Source: Pseudomonas sihuiensis
GTDB taxonomy: Bacteria > Pseudomonadota > Gammaproteobacteria > Pseudomonadales > Pseudomonadaceae
Assembly: GCF_900106015.1 (NCBI RefSeq)
Contig: NZ_LT629797.1
Location: forward strand, 3,906,001 to 3,970,000
Direction: 5' to 3'
DNA length: 64,000 nucleotides
In this document: one piece after another, positions 20,921-30,173 of the stretch
How positions within the stretch are numbered: the first letter of the stretch is position 1
Layout: every line of letters begins with the position of its first letter
Translations under genes and position numbers: made by a program
The notes under the pieces: generated by a model
The model's input: the letters and a program-made list of their open reading frames with translations, nothing else
Told to the model about the DNA's origin: nothing
The model's database searches: none

Positions 20921-21343
20921 CTAGATGGCCGTCCCGCAACGCAGCACCTCGCCACGCGCCAACACGTTGCGTTGCTCGTCATACAGCCAGGCCTGCGCTT
21001 TCATCAGCTGTTGACGTGCCTCGACGCGGTAGCGCTGGCCAGCCGCAAAGTCTTCGTAGCGCAGGCGAATCTCGCAGGTCATGCGCAATGGCTCGCTCTG
21101 CATCCCTATCGACCCACCGCTACGCACCTCGAACTGGAAGCGTGTTTCCAGCTCATGCTGGCCGGGCGTCACCTGAAAGTAGCGGCCATCCGGCCAGCGC
21201 TTGCCGTCCAGGCGGTCAGCCATCAGCAAAGTATCGGCGGTGGAATACAACTCGACCCAGGCCTGCTGCGGGTCGGGCTTGGGCAGGGGTGAAGCACAGG
21301 CCCCGAGCATCATCAGGGCGGGGGCGAGAAACAGGGCGCGCAT
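20921..21343 (-). CDS. putative lipoprotein of unknown function
   Basis: 140 residues. The signal sequence ends in a lipobox (LMMLGAC, Cys16), so the mature protein should be lipid-anchored. The remainder reads as a beta-rich domain (VELYSTADTLLMADRLDGKRW; FQVTPGQHELETRFQFEV), resembling small PEGA-like or stress-related lipoproteins. The start at 21343 has GGAGG at good spacing, and the in-frame extension upstream does not look coding. No recognisable catalytic motif. Confidence 0.72.
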   Translation of the reverse strand: MRALFLAPALMMLGACASPLPKPDPQQAWVELYSTADTLLMADRLDGKRWPDGRYFQVTPGQHELETRFQFEVRSGGSIGMQSEPLRMTCEIRLRYEDFAAGQRYRVEARQQLMKAQAWLYDEQRNVLARGEVLRCGTAI

Positions 21344-21467
21344 GGCGACCTCCACGATAGGGTTCAGACACCAGCCTACATCGGGAGGCGGGCAAAACCG
21401 AGGCGAAACGAGCCTATTCACACGCACGGGGCTGGAGACAAGCAACGCGATCAGCTAGCGTGACGGC

Positions 21468-22529
21468 ATGCCCAACGCCTCTTCTAAAGACCTGCTGCGC
21501 CGCTGCGCGGTTCCCCTGCTCGCCCTGCTGCTGGGCGGCTGTTCGACCCTCGACTATTACGCCCATCTCGGTCAGGGCCAATGGCAACTGTTGCAGGCAC
21601 GCCAGCCGATCGAGCGTCTGCTGCATGACTCGGCCACCGACCCCGATCTGGCCAGGCGCCTGACGCTGAGCCAGCAGGCGCGGGACTTCGCCAGCGCCAG
21701 TCTGCAGTTGCCAGAGAACCGCAGCTATCGCCTCTACGCCGACCTGGAGCGCCCCTTCGTGGTGTGGAATGTCTTCGCCACGCCGGAGTTCTCGCTAGAC
21801 CCCGAGCTGCACTGTTTCCCCATCGCCGGTTGCGTCGCCTACCGCGGCTACTATCAACAGGGCCGAGCCCGCGGTGCTGCCGCGCTGCTGCGCCAGCAGG
21901 GGCTGGATACCTACATCGGCGGTGTCGAGGCCTACTCCACCCTGGGCTGGTTCGATGACCCGCTGCTCAACACCATGCTGCGCTGGAGCGACGAGCGTTT
22001 CATCGCGGTGATCTTCCACGAGCTGGCGCACCAGCAGTACTACCTGCCGGGCGATACGGCCTTCAACGAGTCCTTCGCCACCTTCGTCGAACGCGAGGGG
22101 CTGCGTCAGTGGCACGCGGCCCGTGGTGAAACGCCGCCGGCCAGCGACGACCGCCAGCGCCAGCAGTTCATCGAACTGGTGCTGGCCAGCCGCGAGCGTT
22201 TGCGTCAGCTCTATGCCAGCAATCTGTCAGAAGAAGCCATGCGCGCCGCCAAGCAAACCGAGTTCGAGCGCCTGCGCCGCGACTACCGCGCCTTGCGCCA
22301 GCGCGACTGGGGTGGCCTGGGGCGTTATGACGCCTGGATCGAAAGCCCGCTGAACAACGCCAAGCTGCTGCCCTTCGGCCTCTACGACCAATGGGTGCCG
22401 GCTTTCGCGGCACTGTTCACGCGTGAGGGCCGGGATTGGCGCGCGTTCTACGCCGCCGTGGCCGCGCTCGGTCGGCTGCCGGAAGCGGATCGTCGGGCCG
22501 CGTTGGAAAGCCTGATGCAAAACGACTAG
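21468..22529 (+). CDS. putative zinc aminopeptidase lipoprotein (PF10023-like)
   Basis: 353 residues. A lipobox (LLALLLGGCSTL) indicates a lipoprotein. A gluzincin-type zinc motif is present (FHELAHQQYY, HExxH), with a downstream Glu in NESFATFVEREG as the likely third ligand. This fits the COG4324 predicted aminopeptidase family. It probably faces the periplasm. No experimental substrate is known to me. It is followed 63 bp later by a DUF1161 gene on the same strand. Confidence 0.8.
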   Translation: MPNASSKDLLRRCAVPLLALLLGGCSTLDYYAHLGQGQWQLLQARQPIERLLHDSATDPDLARRLTLSQQARDFASASLQLPENRSYRLYADLERPFVVWNVFATPEFSLDPELHCFPIAGCVAYRGYYQQGRARGAAALLRQQGLDTYIGGVEAYSTLGWFDDPLLNTMLRWSDERFIAVIFHELAHQQYYLPGDTAFNESFATFVEREGLRQWHAARGETPPASDDRQRQQFIELVLASRERLRQLYASNLSEEAMRAAKQTEFERLRRDYRALRQRDWGGLGRYDAWIESPLNNAKLLPFGLYDQWVPAFAALFTREGRDWRAFYAAVAALGRLPEADRRAALESLMQND

Positions 22530-22592
22530 AACTGCGGGGCAGATTGCCAGTCCAACCTACTCAGGTTTCGCCCAACACCGGAGGTACAAGCG

Positions 22593-22823
22593 ATGCAACG
22601 ACTGATTCCCGCCCTGGCCCTGATGCTCCTTGCTGGCGGCGCGCTGGCCGCGCCCAAGCCCTGCGAAGAACTCAAGCAGGAAATCGAAGTGAAGATTCAG
22701 GCCAACAACGTGCCCAGCTACACCCTGGAAATCGTGCCCAACGACGAAGTTCAGGATCAGAGCATGGTCGTCGGCAGTTGCGACGGCGGCACCAAGAAGA
22801 TCGTCTATCAGCGCAACGGCTGA
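22593..22823 (+). CDS. DUF1161 periplasmic protein
   Basis: 76 residues. A signal peptide (LIPALALMLLAGGALAA) is followed by a short domain with two Cys (PCEELK and GSCDGG) that could form a disulfide. It is typical of the small DUF1161 exported proteins of Pseudomonas. GGAGG lies upstream. Function unknown. Confidence 0.8.
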   Translation: MQRLIPALALMLLAGGALAAPKPCEELKQEIEVKIQANNVPSYTLEIVPNDEVQDQSMVVGSCDGGTKKIVYQRNG

Positions 22824-22843
22824 TCTATCTACAGCTGCTTTTT

Positions 22844-22892
22844 GTAGGAGCGAGCTCTGCTCGCGAATCTTTCGCAAGCGAGCCCGCTCCTA
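22844..22892. repeat. REP hairpin, type 2
   Basis: It starts GTAGGAGCGAGCTCTGCTCG and ends CGAGCCCGCTCCTA, imperfectly complementary over about 20 bp. This is the classic Pseudomonas REP pattern. It sits between the convergent DUF1161 and HAD genes and may help end both transcripts. Confidence 0.82.
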
Positions 22893-22897
22893 TGCCC

Positions 22898-23545
22898 TCA
22901 GCAGCCAAACGCCCGGTGCATCTGCTCCAGCGTCTCGAAATGAAAGTCCGGCGTCTCGCCGAGCAACTCCTCACGACTACCGAAGCCGTAACCGACCGCC
23001 ACCGCTTGCAAACCATTGCTGCGGGCGCCGATCAGGTCATGCTTGCGGTCGCCGATCATCAGCGCCGAACCGGGCGCCAGTCGCTCCGAGTCCAGCAGAT
23101 GCGCCAACAGCTCCACCTTGTTGGTGCGGGTGCCATCCAGCTCGCTGCCGTAGATGCGCTTGAAGTAGCGGTCGAAGCCGAAGTGCCGGGCAATTTCCTC
23201 GGCGAACACTGTCGGTTTACTGGTCGCGATATAGAGCGTGCGGCCCTGCGCCACCAGCGCCTCGAGCAGCGTCTCCACCCCATCGAACACACGATTTTCG
23301 TACAGCCCGGTAACCCGAAAGCGCTCACGATAATGATTGACCGCTTGCCATCCAGTGGCCTCGTCCAGCGCATAGGTACTCATGAAACACTGCAACAGCG
23401 GCGGGCCAATGAAGTGCTCCAGCGCGGCCAGGTCCGGCTCATCGATACCCAGCTTGGCCAGGGCGTACTGCACCGAGCGGGTGATGCCCTCGCGCGGGTC
23501 GGTCAGAGTGCCGTCGAGGTCGAAGAAGATGATGGAGTGATGCAT
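22898..23545 (-). CDS. HAD-superfamily hydrolase (phosphoglycolate phosphatase-like)
   Basis: 215 residues. HAD motif I is FFDLDGTLTD (Asp9 nucleophile, Asp11 acid/base), motif II is IATSKP near residue 109, and motif IV is MIGDRKHDLIGA near residue 170. A helical cap lies between motifs I and II (subclass C1). This suits small phosphate-ester substrates such as phosphoglycolate or a nucleotide. It is the third gene of a likely operon after the gamma-carbonic anhydrase and GNAT genes. Confidence 0.87.
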   Translation of the reverse strand: MHHSIIFFDLDGTLTDPREGITRSVQYALAKLGIDEPDLAALEHFIGPPLLQCFMSTYALDEATGWQAVNHYRERFRVTGLYENRVFDGVETLLEALVAQGRTLYIATSKPTVFAEEIARHFGFDRYFKRIYGSELDGTRTNKVELLAHLLDSERLAPGSALMIGDRKHDLIGARSNGLQAVAVGYGFGSREELLGETPDFHFETLEQMHRAFGC

Positions 23546-23618
23546 GGCGGGGCCTGTTCAGGATCGGAACGGTGGCCAAGGATACAAGATTCCCACGGCA
23601 GGATAGGCGGTTCCAGGC

Positions 23619-24119
23619 TCACTCACCCAGCGCGCGAAACATCACATGGCAATCCACCAACCCATGCTGGGCGTGGCGGTAGGCCTTGGGCAAGGTGCCG
23701 ACAATCGCGAAACCGTGTTTCTGCCATAGCGCCACGGCCACCGTATTGGTCGCCACCACACTGTTGAATTGCATGGCGCTGAAACCCAATTCGCGTGCCA
23801 CCTCCAGCGAGTGAGCGCAGAGCTGGCCGGCGACGCCGCGGCCGCGTGCAGCAGGAGCGGTCATGTAACCGCAGTTGCACACGTGATCGCCAGGGCCAGC
23901 GCCGTTGGCCTTGACGTAGTAGGTGCCGAGAATCTGCCCGCCCTGCTCGGCAACGAAGGTCGCGCGCGGCAGTTCGACCCAGGTTTTCCAGGCCGTTTCA
24001 CGATCCATGTTCGGGTCGAAGGCGTAGGTTTCCTGCGCCTGCACCACGTCACGAATGATCGGCCAGACCTGGTCGAAATCGGCCGCCTCGATGGGCCGAA
24101 TGATCAGTTCGTCGCTCAC
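23619..24119 (-). CDS. GNAT-family N-acetyltransferase
   Basis: 166 residues with the GNAT fold. The acetyl-CoA loop is ARGRGVAGQLCAHSLEVA (R/QxxGxA/G type), followed by FNSVVATNTVAVALWQKHGF, the typical final beta-strand/helix. The GTG start at 24119 overlaps the stop of the carbonic anhydrase gene by 4 bp (GTGA), so translation is coupled. Substrate unknown. Confidence 0.88.
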   Translation of the reverse strand: MSDELIIRPIEAADFDQVWPIIRDVVQAQETYAFDPNMDRETAWKTWVELPRATFVAEQGGQILGTYYVKANGAGPGDHVCNCGYMTAPAARGRGVAGQLCAHSLEVARELGFSAMQFNSVVATNTVAVALWQKHGFAIVGTLPKAYRHAQHGLVDCHVMFRALGE

Positions 24120-24658
24120 TGGTCGTAGCCTTCGGCCAGGTGCAGCTCCTTGAGCTTCACGTAGTTGCCCGCCGTGTAGCTGAAGAAGTTGCGCTCCTTG
24201 TCGGTCAGCGGGCGCGCCTGTTTCACCGGGCTGCCGACATACAGATAGCCGCTTTCCAAACGCTTGCCAGGCGGCACCAGCGAGCCGGCGCCGATGATCA
24301 CCTCATCCTCGACCACCGCACCGTCCATGACGATGCTGCCCATGCCGACCAGAATCCGGTTGCCCAGGGTGCAGCCGTGCAGGGTGACCTTGTGCCCGAC
24401 GGTCACCTCGTCACCGATGATCAGCGGGTAGCCATCAGGGTTGAACGGCCCGGCGTGGGTGATGTGCAGCACGCTGCCGTCCTGCACGCTGGTGCGCGCG
24501 CCGATACGGATGCGGTGCATGTCGCCGCGGATCACGGTCAGCGGCCAGACTGAGCTGTCCTCGCCCAGTTCGACGTCGCCGATGACCACGGCAGAAGCGT
24601 CGACGAAGGCACGTTCGCCCAGTTGTGGAACGTGCTGCTGGTATTTGCGAATCGCCAC
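24116..24658 (-). CDS. gamma-class carbonic anhydrase-like protein
   Basis: 180 residues of left-handed beta-helix. Key features are VIRGDMHRIRIGARTSVQDGSVLH with the family Arg/Asp/Gln set, and the zinc ligand His residues in VLHITH and GHKVTLHG. The GTG at 24658 is chosen because AGGAG lies 8 nt upstream and the protein then starts VAIRKYQQHVP as in homologues; the long open reading upstream is antisense to prlC. Likely hydrates CO2 reversibly, though many YrdA-type homologues are of uncertain activity. First gene of a three-gene minus-strand operon. Confidence 0.88.
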   Translation of the reverse strand: MAIRKYQQHVPQLGERAFVDASAVVIGDVELGEDSSVWPLTVIRGDMHRIRIGARTSVQDGSVLHITHAGPFNPDGYPLIIGDEVTVGHKVTLHGCTLGNRILVGMGSIVMDGAVVEDEVIIGAGSLVPPGKRLESGYLYVGSPVKQARPLTDKERNFFSYTAGNYVKLKELHLAEGYDQ

Positions 24659-24787
24659 GATAGAAGCTCCTGAGCTGCGGGAAAGCTTGATTCTAATTAA
24701 GATGGCCCCCATGTCGGTTTCTATCGCGCCAGAATTATTACCGCTCTGCGCCGCAACCCCACATTCATTCGCCACAGGTGCCTCGTC

Positions 24788-26836
24788 GTGACCGCGAACA
24801 ACCCCCTGCTGCAAGACTTCGACCTGCCGCCCTATTCGCAGATCAAACCGGAACACGTCGAGCCCGCCGTCGACCAGATCCTGGCAGACAGCCGCGCTGC
24901 CATCGCCAAACTGCTCGAACAACAGCAGGCCAATCCGAGCTGGGACGGCCTGGTGCTGGCTCTGGACGAGCTGGGCGCGCGCCTGGGCCGGGCCTGGAGC
25001 CCGGTGAGCCACCTCAACGCCGTATGCAACAGCCCAGAGCTGCGCGCGGCCTACGAGGCCTGCCTGCCCAAGCTGTCGGAATACTGGACGGAGATGGGCC
25101 AGAACAAGCCGCTGTTCGAGGCCTATGACGCACTGGCCAAGAGCCCGGCTGCGGCCAATTTCGACGTGGCGCAGAAGACCATTCTCGAACACGCCCTGCG
25201 TGACTTCCGTCTGTCCGGCATCGACCTGCCGGCCGAGCAGCAGAAGCGCTATGGCGAAATCCAGATGCGCCTGTCCGAGCTGACCAGCAAGTTCTCCAAC
25301 CAGTTGCTCGACGCCACCCAGGCCTGGACCAAGCACGTCACCGACGAAACCCTGCTGAGCGGCCTGACCGACTCGGCCAAGGCGCAGATGAAACAGGCCG
25401 CAGAGGCCAAAGGCCTGGACGGCTGGCTGATCACCCTGGAATTCCCCAGCTACTACGCGGTGATGACCTACGCCGATGACCGCGCCCTGCGCGAAGAGGT
25501 CTATGCCGCCTACTGCACCCGCGCCTCCGACCAGGGGCCGAACGCCGGGCAGAACGACAACGGCCCGCTGATGAGCGAGATTCTCGACCTGCGCCAGGAA
25601 CTGGCGCGCCTGCTCGGCTTCGCCAACTACAGCGAACTGAGCCTGGCCAGCAAGATGGCCGAGAACACCGACCAGGTGCTGAGCTTCCTACGCGACTTGG
25701 CCGTGCGCAGCAAGCCTTTCGCCGAGCAGGATCTCGCCGAGCTCAAGGCCTTCGCCGCCGAGCAGGGCCTGGATGACCTGCAGAGCTGGGACGTCGGCTA
25801 CTACAGCGAGCGCCTGCGCCAGCAGCGCTACAGCATTTCCCAGGAAGAAGTGCGCGCCTGGTTCCCCGTGGACAAGGTGCTCACCGGCCTGTTTGCCATC
25901 GTGCAGAAGCTCTACGGCATCGAAATTCGCGAGCTGAAGGGCTTCGACACCTGGCACCCGGATGTGCGCCTGTTCGAGATCAGCGAGAACGGCCAACACG
26001 TCGGCCGCCTCTTCTTCGACCTCTACGCCCGCGCCAACAAGCGCGGCGGCGCCTGGATGGACGGCGCCCGCGACAAGCGCCGCGACGCTCAGGGCAAGCT
26101 GATCGCCCCGGTGGCCAACCTGGTGTGCAACTTCACCCCGCCGGTCGGCGGCAAACCGGCGCTGCTGACCCACGATGAGGTCACCACCCTGTTCCACGAA
26201 TTCGGCCATGGCCTGCATCACCTGCTGACCCGCGTCGAGCACGCCGGTGCCTCGGGCATCAACGGCGTGGCCTGGGACGCGGTGGAGCTGCCGAGCCAGT
26301 TCATGGAGAACTGGTGCTGGGAGCCCGAAGGCCTGGCGCTGATCTCCGGCCATTTCGAGACCGGCGAGGCGCTGCCGCAGGCCATGCTGGACAAGATGCT
26401 GGCGGCGAAGAACTTCCAGTCCGGGCTGATGATGGTGCGCCAGCTGGAGTTCTCGCTGTTCGACTTCGAGCTGCACGCCAGCCACGGCGATGGCCGCAGC
26501 GTGCTGGACGTGATTGAGGCGATCCGCAGCGAAGTCTCGGTACTGCGCCCGCCGGCCTACAACCGTTTCGCCAACGGCTTTGCGCACATCTTCGCCGGTG
26601 GCTATGCGGCCGGTTACTACAGCTACAAGTGGGCCGAGGTGCTCAGTGCCGACGCCTTCTCCAAGTTCGAGGAAGAAGGCGTGTTCAACGCCGAGACCGG
26701 CCGCGCTTTCCGCGAAGCGATCCTCGCCCGCGGCGGCTCGCAGGAACCGATGGTGCTGTTCGTCGACTTCCGCGGTCGAGAGCCGAGCATCGATGCCCTG
26801 CTGCGCCACCTCGGCCTGAGCCAGGAGGCCGCATGA
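24788..26836 (+). CDS. prlC: oligopeptidase A (M3 family)
   Basis: 682 residues, the usual length. The zinc motif is FHEFGHGLHHLL near residue 470 (HExxH), with the third ligand Glu in AVELPSQFMENW. It cleaves small peptides, including signal-peptide fragments, in the cytosol. The GTG start at 24788 gives the standard N-terminus (ANNPLLQDFDLPPYSQIKPEH). It overlaps the next gene by ATGA and is divergent from the carbonic anhydrase gene. Confidence 0.95.
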   Translation: MTANNPLLQDFDLPPYSQIKPEHVEPAVDQILADSRAAIAKLLEQQQANPSWDGLVLALDELGARLGRAWSPVSHLNAVCNSPELRAAYEACLPKLSEYWTEMGQNKPLFEAYDALAKSPAAANFDVAQKTILEHALRDFRLSGIDLPAEQQKRYGEIQMRLSELTSKFSNQLLDATQAWTKHVTDETLLSGLTDSAKAQMKQAAEAKGLDGWLITLEFPSYYAVMTYADDRALREEVYAAYCTRASDQGPNAGQNDNGPLMSEILDLRQELARLLGFANYSELSLASKMAENTDQVLSFLRDLAVRSKPFAEQDLAELKAFAAEQGLDDLQSWDVGYYSERLRQQRYSISQEEVRAWFPVDKVLTGLFAIVQKLYGIEIRELKGFDTWHPDVRLFEISENGQHVGRLFFDLYARANKRGGAWMDGARDKRRDAQGKLIAPVANLVCNFTPPVGGKPALLTHDEVTTLFHEFGHGLHHLLTRVEHAGASGINGVAWDAVELPSQFMENWCWEPEGLALISGHFETGEALPQAMLDKMLAAKNFQSGLMMVRQLEFSLFDFELHASHGDGRSVLDVIEAIRSEVSVLRPPAYNRFANGFAHIFAGGYAAGYYSYKWAEVLSADAFSKFEEEGVFNAETGRAFREAILARGGSQEPMVLFVDFRGREPSIDALLRHLGLSQEAA

Positions 26837-27120
26837 GCGATGCGCCTGTGAACAGCACCCCGAAACGCTTTATCGCCGGCGCCGTGTGCCCGGCGTGCAG
26901 CGAGACCGACAGCATCAAGATGTGGAACGTCGACGGCGTGCCGCACCGCGAATGCGTCAAGTGCGGCTACGCCGACACCCTCGACGCACGCGGTAATTCG
27001 GTGCCCAAGGAGATCCCCACGCGGGTCAACGTCAGCGGCCTGAAGCCCAAGGCAGCCGACCCCAATGTGCAGGCCGTGCAGTTCTTCCCCAATCCCAAGC
27101 TGAAAAAACCGAGCGAGTAA
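26833..27120 (+). CDS. yheV: YheV-like putative metal-binding protein
   Basis: 95 residues. A four-Cys zinc-ribbon is present: CPAC near residue 20 and CVKCGY near residue 43. A basic C-terminal tail follows (NPKLKKPSE). It overlaps prlC by 4 bp (ATGA), as in other gammaproteobacteria where prlC and yheV are paired. GGAGG lies at the end of prlC. Function unknown beyond likely zinc binding. Confidence 0.9.
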   Translation: MSDAPVNSTPKRFIAGAVCPACSETDSIKMWNVDGVPHRECVKCGYADTLDARGNSVPKEIPTRVNVSGLKPKAADPNVQAVQFFPNPKLKKPSE

Positions 27121-27145
27121 TCCCACTTCTGGCCATGGAGGGCCT

Positions 27146-28225
27146 ATGCGCATTCTTTCGTTGATACTTCTGACATTCGCTTTGCCTCTAGCCGCGGAAG
27201 TCCAGATAGAGTCGTTGCAAACAGAGCATGGCAACGGCACATACCGCTTCCCGAAACTGTTGGGAACCGGCGATGCGGTAAAACGCATCAACACCTACCT
27301 GCATGCCATTGAATTGAAGCTCCTTCCAGATAGCTTCGAAAGCTCCCCGTTCGAAAATATCTGGCCGAAGGAGGGCGAAATCTGGGGTGTGACACGCCTG
27401 GATTATCACGTGGATAGGTACGGGCCGGGCTTTTTGGCGGTAACCATCGAGAGTGATACGGGCGGAGCGTTCACGTCCAGGCAATCCATCAACTATCTGT
27501 TCGATCTAGCCAGCGGCCAACCGATCATTCTCGAACAATTGCTGAGTGAAAGTGGGCTGCGGAATCTGCACGCGCAGCTTCGCCAACAGCGCAGTCAACG
27601 TATTACGGACTTCCTTAGCGGTGAGATCATCACTAATGGCAGAGACGGTCGAGCGGTATCACTGGATAGCTCCAACCCCGAGAGAGCCGCATTGCAACGC
27701 ATTACCTACGAGCAATGCAGACAAACTCGCTTGGGCAGGAGCATTGACGAAGAGCACGTCCACTTGGGCAGTCAGCATCTGACCATGAGCATAACAGGCT
27801 GTATGCTCCCCTACATACGAGACTTGGACGCGCTTGGCGACTTCGAGAATCTCATCAGCTACAGGGCGCTGGAAGATGATCTCACTCCGTATGGACACTG
27901 CCTACTTATCAAAGACGGTGCCAACTGTAAGCGTCCACCCGACATTCGGGCAGGCGGTGTCTATCAAGGTAGCCTCGATGGCTCTATTCCGATAACTCTT
28001 GTCCTGAGTCATAAGAGCCGCAATCGCCTATCGAGTGCCTTGTATCGCGATGCGAAAGTTGAATATACGCCCTTGGAAGGAGACGCTAGCGTTCCTGAGT
28101 ATCGGCAGTTGTACGAGTCCAGCTATCCACCTGCGCACTTCGAGCTTAGGGTGGATAAAAGTGGCGAGCTGACGGGCATTTGGCAACAGCAGGGCGGCAA
28201 GACACTGCCAGTGCAGCTACGCTGA
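27146..28225 (+). CDS. secreted protein of unknown function, A/T-richer
   Basis: 359 residues with a signal peptide (MRILSLILLTFALPLAAEV). The N-terminal half (residues 20-130) alternates short strands and ends in NYLFDLASGQPIILEQLL, which resembles DUF3298/RsiV-type extracellular domains. Six Cys after residue 180 may form disulfides. GGAGGG precedes the start. Codon use is less G/C-rich than neighbouring genes, with more AAT, ATA and TTG, which suggests recent acquisition. It separates prlC-yheV from the radical SAM gene. Confidence 0.65.
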   Translation: MRILSLILLTFALPLAAEVQIESLQTEHGNGTYRFPKLLGTGDAVKRINTYLHAIELKLLPDSFESSPFENIWPKEGEIWGVTRLDYHVDRYGPGFLAVTIESDTGGAFTSRQSINYLFDLASGQPIILEQLLSESGLRNLHAQLRQQRSQRITDFLSGEIITNGRDGRAVSLDSSNPERAALQRITYEQCRQTRLGRSIDEEHVHLGSQHLTMSITGCMLPYIRDLDALGDFENLISYRALEDDLTPYGHCLLIKDGANCKRPPDIRAGGVYQGSLDGSIPITLVLSHKSRNRLSSALYRDAKVEYTPLEGDASVPEYRQLYESSYPPAHFELRVDKSGELTGIWQQQGGKTLPVQLR

Positions 28226-28237
28226 GCCTCTATAGCC

Positions 28238-29029
28238 CTACTCGCGGAAAAACTCCCCCGGCGTTGCGCCGAACTGGCGGCGAAAGGCGGCGATAAAGGC
28301 CGATAGCGAGTCATAGCCGCAGGCCAGCGCCACATCGGTGACGCGCTCGCCCTGCTCCAACGGGCTCAGCGCATCGAGCAGGCGCTGTCGCTGGCGCCAG
28401 ACGCGAAAACTCAGACCCGTCTCACGCAGGAACAGCCGGCTCAGGGTCTTTTCCGAAACCCCCAGGCGCTCGCCCCATTCGCCCAGACCGAGCTGGCGCA
28501 GCATCGCATCCTCCAACCCCTGACAGACCTCGCGCAGCCGCGCGTCTTGTGGCAGCGGCAGCATCAACGCCACCTCTGGCGCAGCGCGCAGTTCGTCCAG
28601 CAACACTGCCGCCAATCTACCCGGCGCGCCCTGCTCGTCGTATTCGGCCGGCAACGCACTGAAACCGCGAATCAGCTCGCGCAGCAGCGGGCTGACCGCC
28701 AACACTCGGCACTCGGCCGGCCCCCAGGGCACCGCGCTGCCGTCGATGTACAGGCTGCGCATCTCGGTGCGTGGCGAGCTGAAGACCTGATGTTCGACCC
28801 CCGCCGGCACCCACACCGCGCGCTGCGGAGGGGCGACGAAGCGAGCCCCAGCGGTCTGCACCTCGAGCACCCCGGCGATGGCGTAAGACAGCTGCACCCA
28901 GGGGTGGGTATGGCGGAAGGTCAGGGCGCGATTGGTCAGCGATTCGGTGCGGCCATACAGCGGCCGAGGCAGGCTGGGCAGCTCGGGCAGGCTGCGATGC
29001 AGGGTGGCGGGATGTCTGTTTGGCGACAC
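28238..29029 (-). CDS. AraC-family regulator with cupin sensor domain
   Basis: 263 residues. The N-terminal cupin (FRHTHPWVQLSYAIAGVLEVQT, then VWVPAGVEHQV) is followed by a C-terminal AraC module from about residue 165 (GLGEWGERLGVSEKTLSRLF ... VALACGYDSLSAFIAAFRRQFGATPGEFF). The start is GTG at 29029. It is divergent from the bile-acid-symporter-like gene across 81 bp, a common regulator-exporter arrangement, so that transporter is the likely target. Confidence 0.87.
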   Translation of the reverse strand: MSPNRHPATLHRSLPELPSLPRPLYGRTESLTNRALTFRHTHPWVQLSYAIAGVLEVQTAGARFVAPPQRAVWVPAGVEHQVFSSPRTEMRSLYIDGSAVPWGPAECRVLAVSPLLRELIRGFSALPAEYDEQGAPGRLAAVLLDELRAAPEVALMLPLPQDARLREVCQGLEDAMLRQLGLGEWGERLGVSEKTLSRLFLRETGLSFRVWRQRQRLLDALSPLEQGERVTDVALACGYDSLSAFIAAFRRQFGATPGEFFRE

Positions 29030-29110
29030 TTGCTGGCTCTTTAGCGTTAGCCGGAAATTTTCGACGACGATAGTCTGGCGCCCTCCTGTATCGCAAGTCC
29101 GAGATTCGCC

Positions 29111-30097
29111 ATGTTCCTGCGCCGCCTGCTGCCCGACAATTTCACCCTGACTCTGCTCGCCGTTGTGCTCGCCGCCACACTGCTACCCGCCAGCGGCCAG
29201 GTCGCCACGATCTTCGAATGGATCACCAACCTGGCCATCGCCCTGCTGTTCTTCATGCACGGCGCCAAACTGTCGCGTCAGGCGATTCTCGCTGGTGCCG
29301 GGCACTGGCGTCTGCACCTGCTGGTATTCGCCTGCACCTTCATCCTCTTTCCGCTGCTCGGCCTGGCGCTCAGGCCGGCACTGGAGCCGCTGCTGGGTAA
29401 GGAGTTGTACCTGGGCATGCTCTACCTGTGTGCGCTGCCGGCCACCGTGCAATCGGCCATCGCCTTCACCTCGCTGGCGCGCGGCAACATCCCGGCGGCG
29501 ATCTGCAGCGCGGCGGCCTCCAGCCTGCTCGGTATCTTCGTCACCCCGCTGCTGGTGGCCTTGCTGATGGGCGTGCAGGGCGACAACGGCTCGACCCTCG
29601 ATGCCATCGGCAAGATCAGCCTGCAGTTGCTGCTGCCATTCGTTCTCGGCCAGATCGCCCAGCGCTGGATCGGCGGCTGGGTCAACCAGAACAAGAGCTG
29701 GCTGAAATACGTCGACCAGAGCTCGATCCTGCTGGTGGTCTACACCGCCTTCAGCGCCGCGGTGATTGGCGGCCTGTGGCAGCAGGTACCGCTGACCACC
29801 CTGCTGCTGGTGATTGCCGCCTGCTGCGTGTTGTTGGCACTGGCCCTGGTGCTGACCCACCTGCTGGGCAAATGGCTGGGTTTCAGCCTGGAAGACCGCA
29901 TCACCATCCTATTCTGTGGCTCGAAGAAGAGCCTGGCCACCGGCGTACCCATGGCCCAGGTGCTGTTCGCCGGCGGCGCCATCGGCGTACTGATCCTGCC
30001 GCTGATGCTGTTCCACCAGATCCAGCTGATGGTCTGCGCGGTGCTGGCGCAGCGTTATGCCAAGCGTGAGGAAGCGCCGCAGATCGCGGCCGTTTGA
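29111..30097 (+). CDS. bile acid:sodium symporter family (BASS) transporter
   Basis: 328 residues with about ten hydrophobic segments. Family landmarks are LALLFFMHGAKLSRQAI near residue 45, YLCALPATVQSAIAFTSLARGN near residue 105, and FCGSKKSLATGVPMA near residue 270. It matches the YfeH-like branch. Inner membrane, sodium-coupled; the substrate is unlikely to be bile acid in this organism. Single-gene transcript facing its probable AraC regulator. Confidence 0.88.
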   Translation: MFLRRLLPDNFTLTLLAVVLAATLLPASGQVATIFEWITNLAIALLFFMHGAKLSRQAILAGAGHWRLHLLVFACTFILFPLLGLALRPALEPLLGKELYLGMLYLCALPATVQSAIAFTSLARGNIPAAICSAAASSLLGIFVTPLLVALLMGVQGDNGSTLDAIGKISLQLLLPFVLGQIAQRWIGGWVNQNKSWLKYVDQSSILLVVYTAFSAAVIGGLWQQVPLTTLLLVIAACCVLLALALVLTHLLGKWLGFSLEDRITILFCGSKKSLATGVPMAQVLFAGGAIGVLILPLMLFHQIQLMVCAVLAQRYAKREEAPQIAAV

Positions 30098-30138
30098 TCG
30101 ACGCCGCGACAGAAGGGACTTGCCCGGGTCTCAAATAA

Positions 30139-30154
30139 CTGTATTTTTATACAG
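30139..30154 (+). promoter_or_regulatory. LexA (SOS) box
   Basis: CTGTATTTTTATACAG is a near-perfect match to the gammaproteobacterial LexA operator (CTGT-N8-ACAG). It lies 20 bp before the start of the radical SAM gene. I recall that the P. aeruginosa homologue (PA0069) is in the LexA regulon, which agrees. Confidence 0.9.
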
Positions 30155-30173
30155 TATATTTTGGAGTCCGAAC

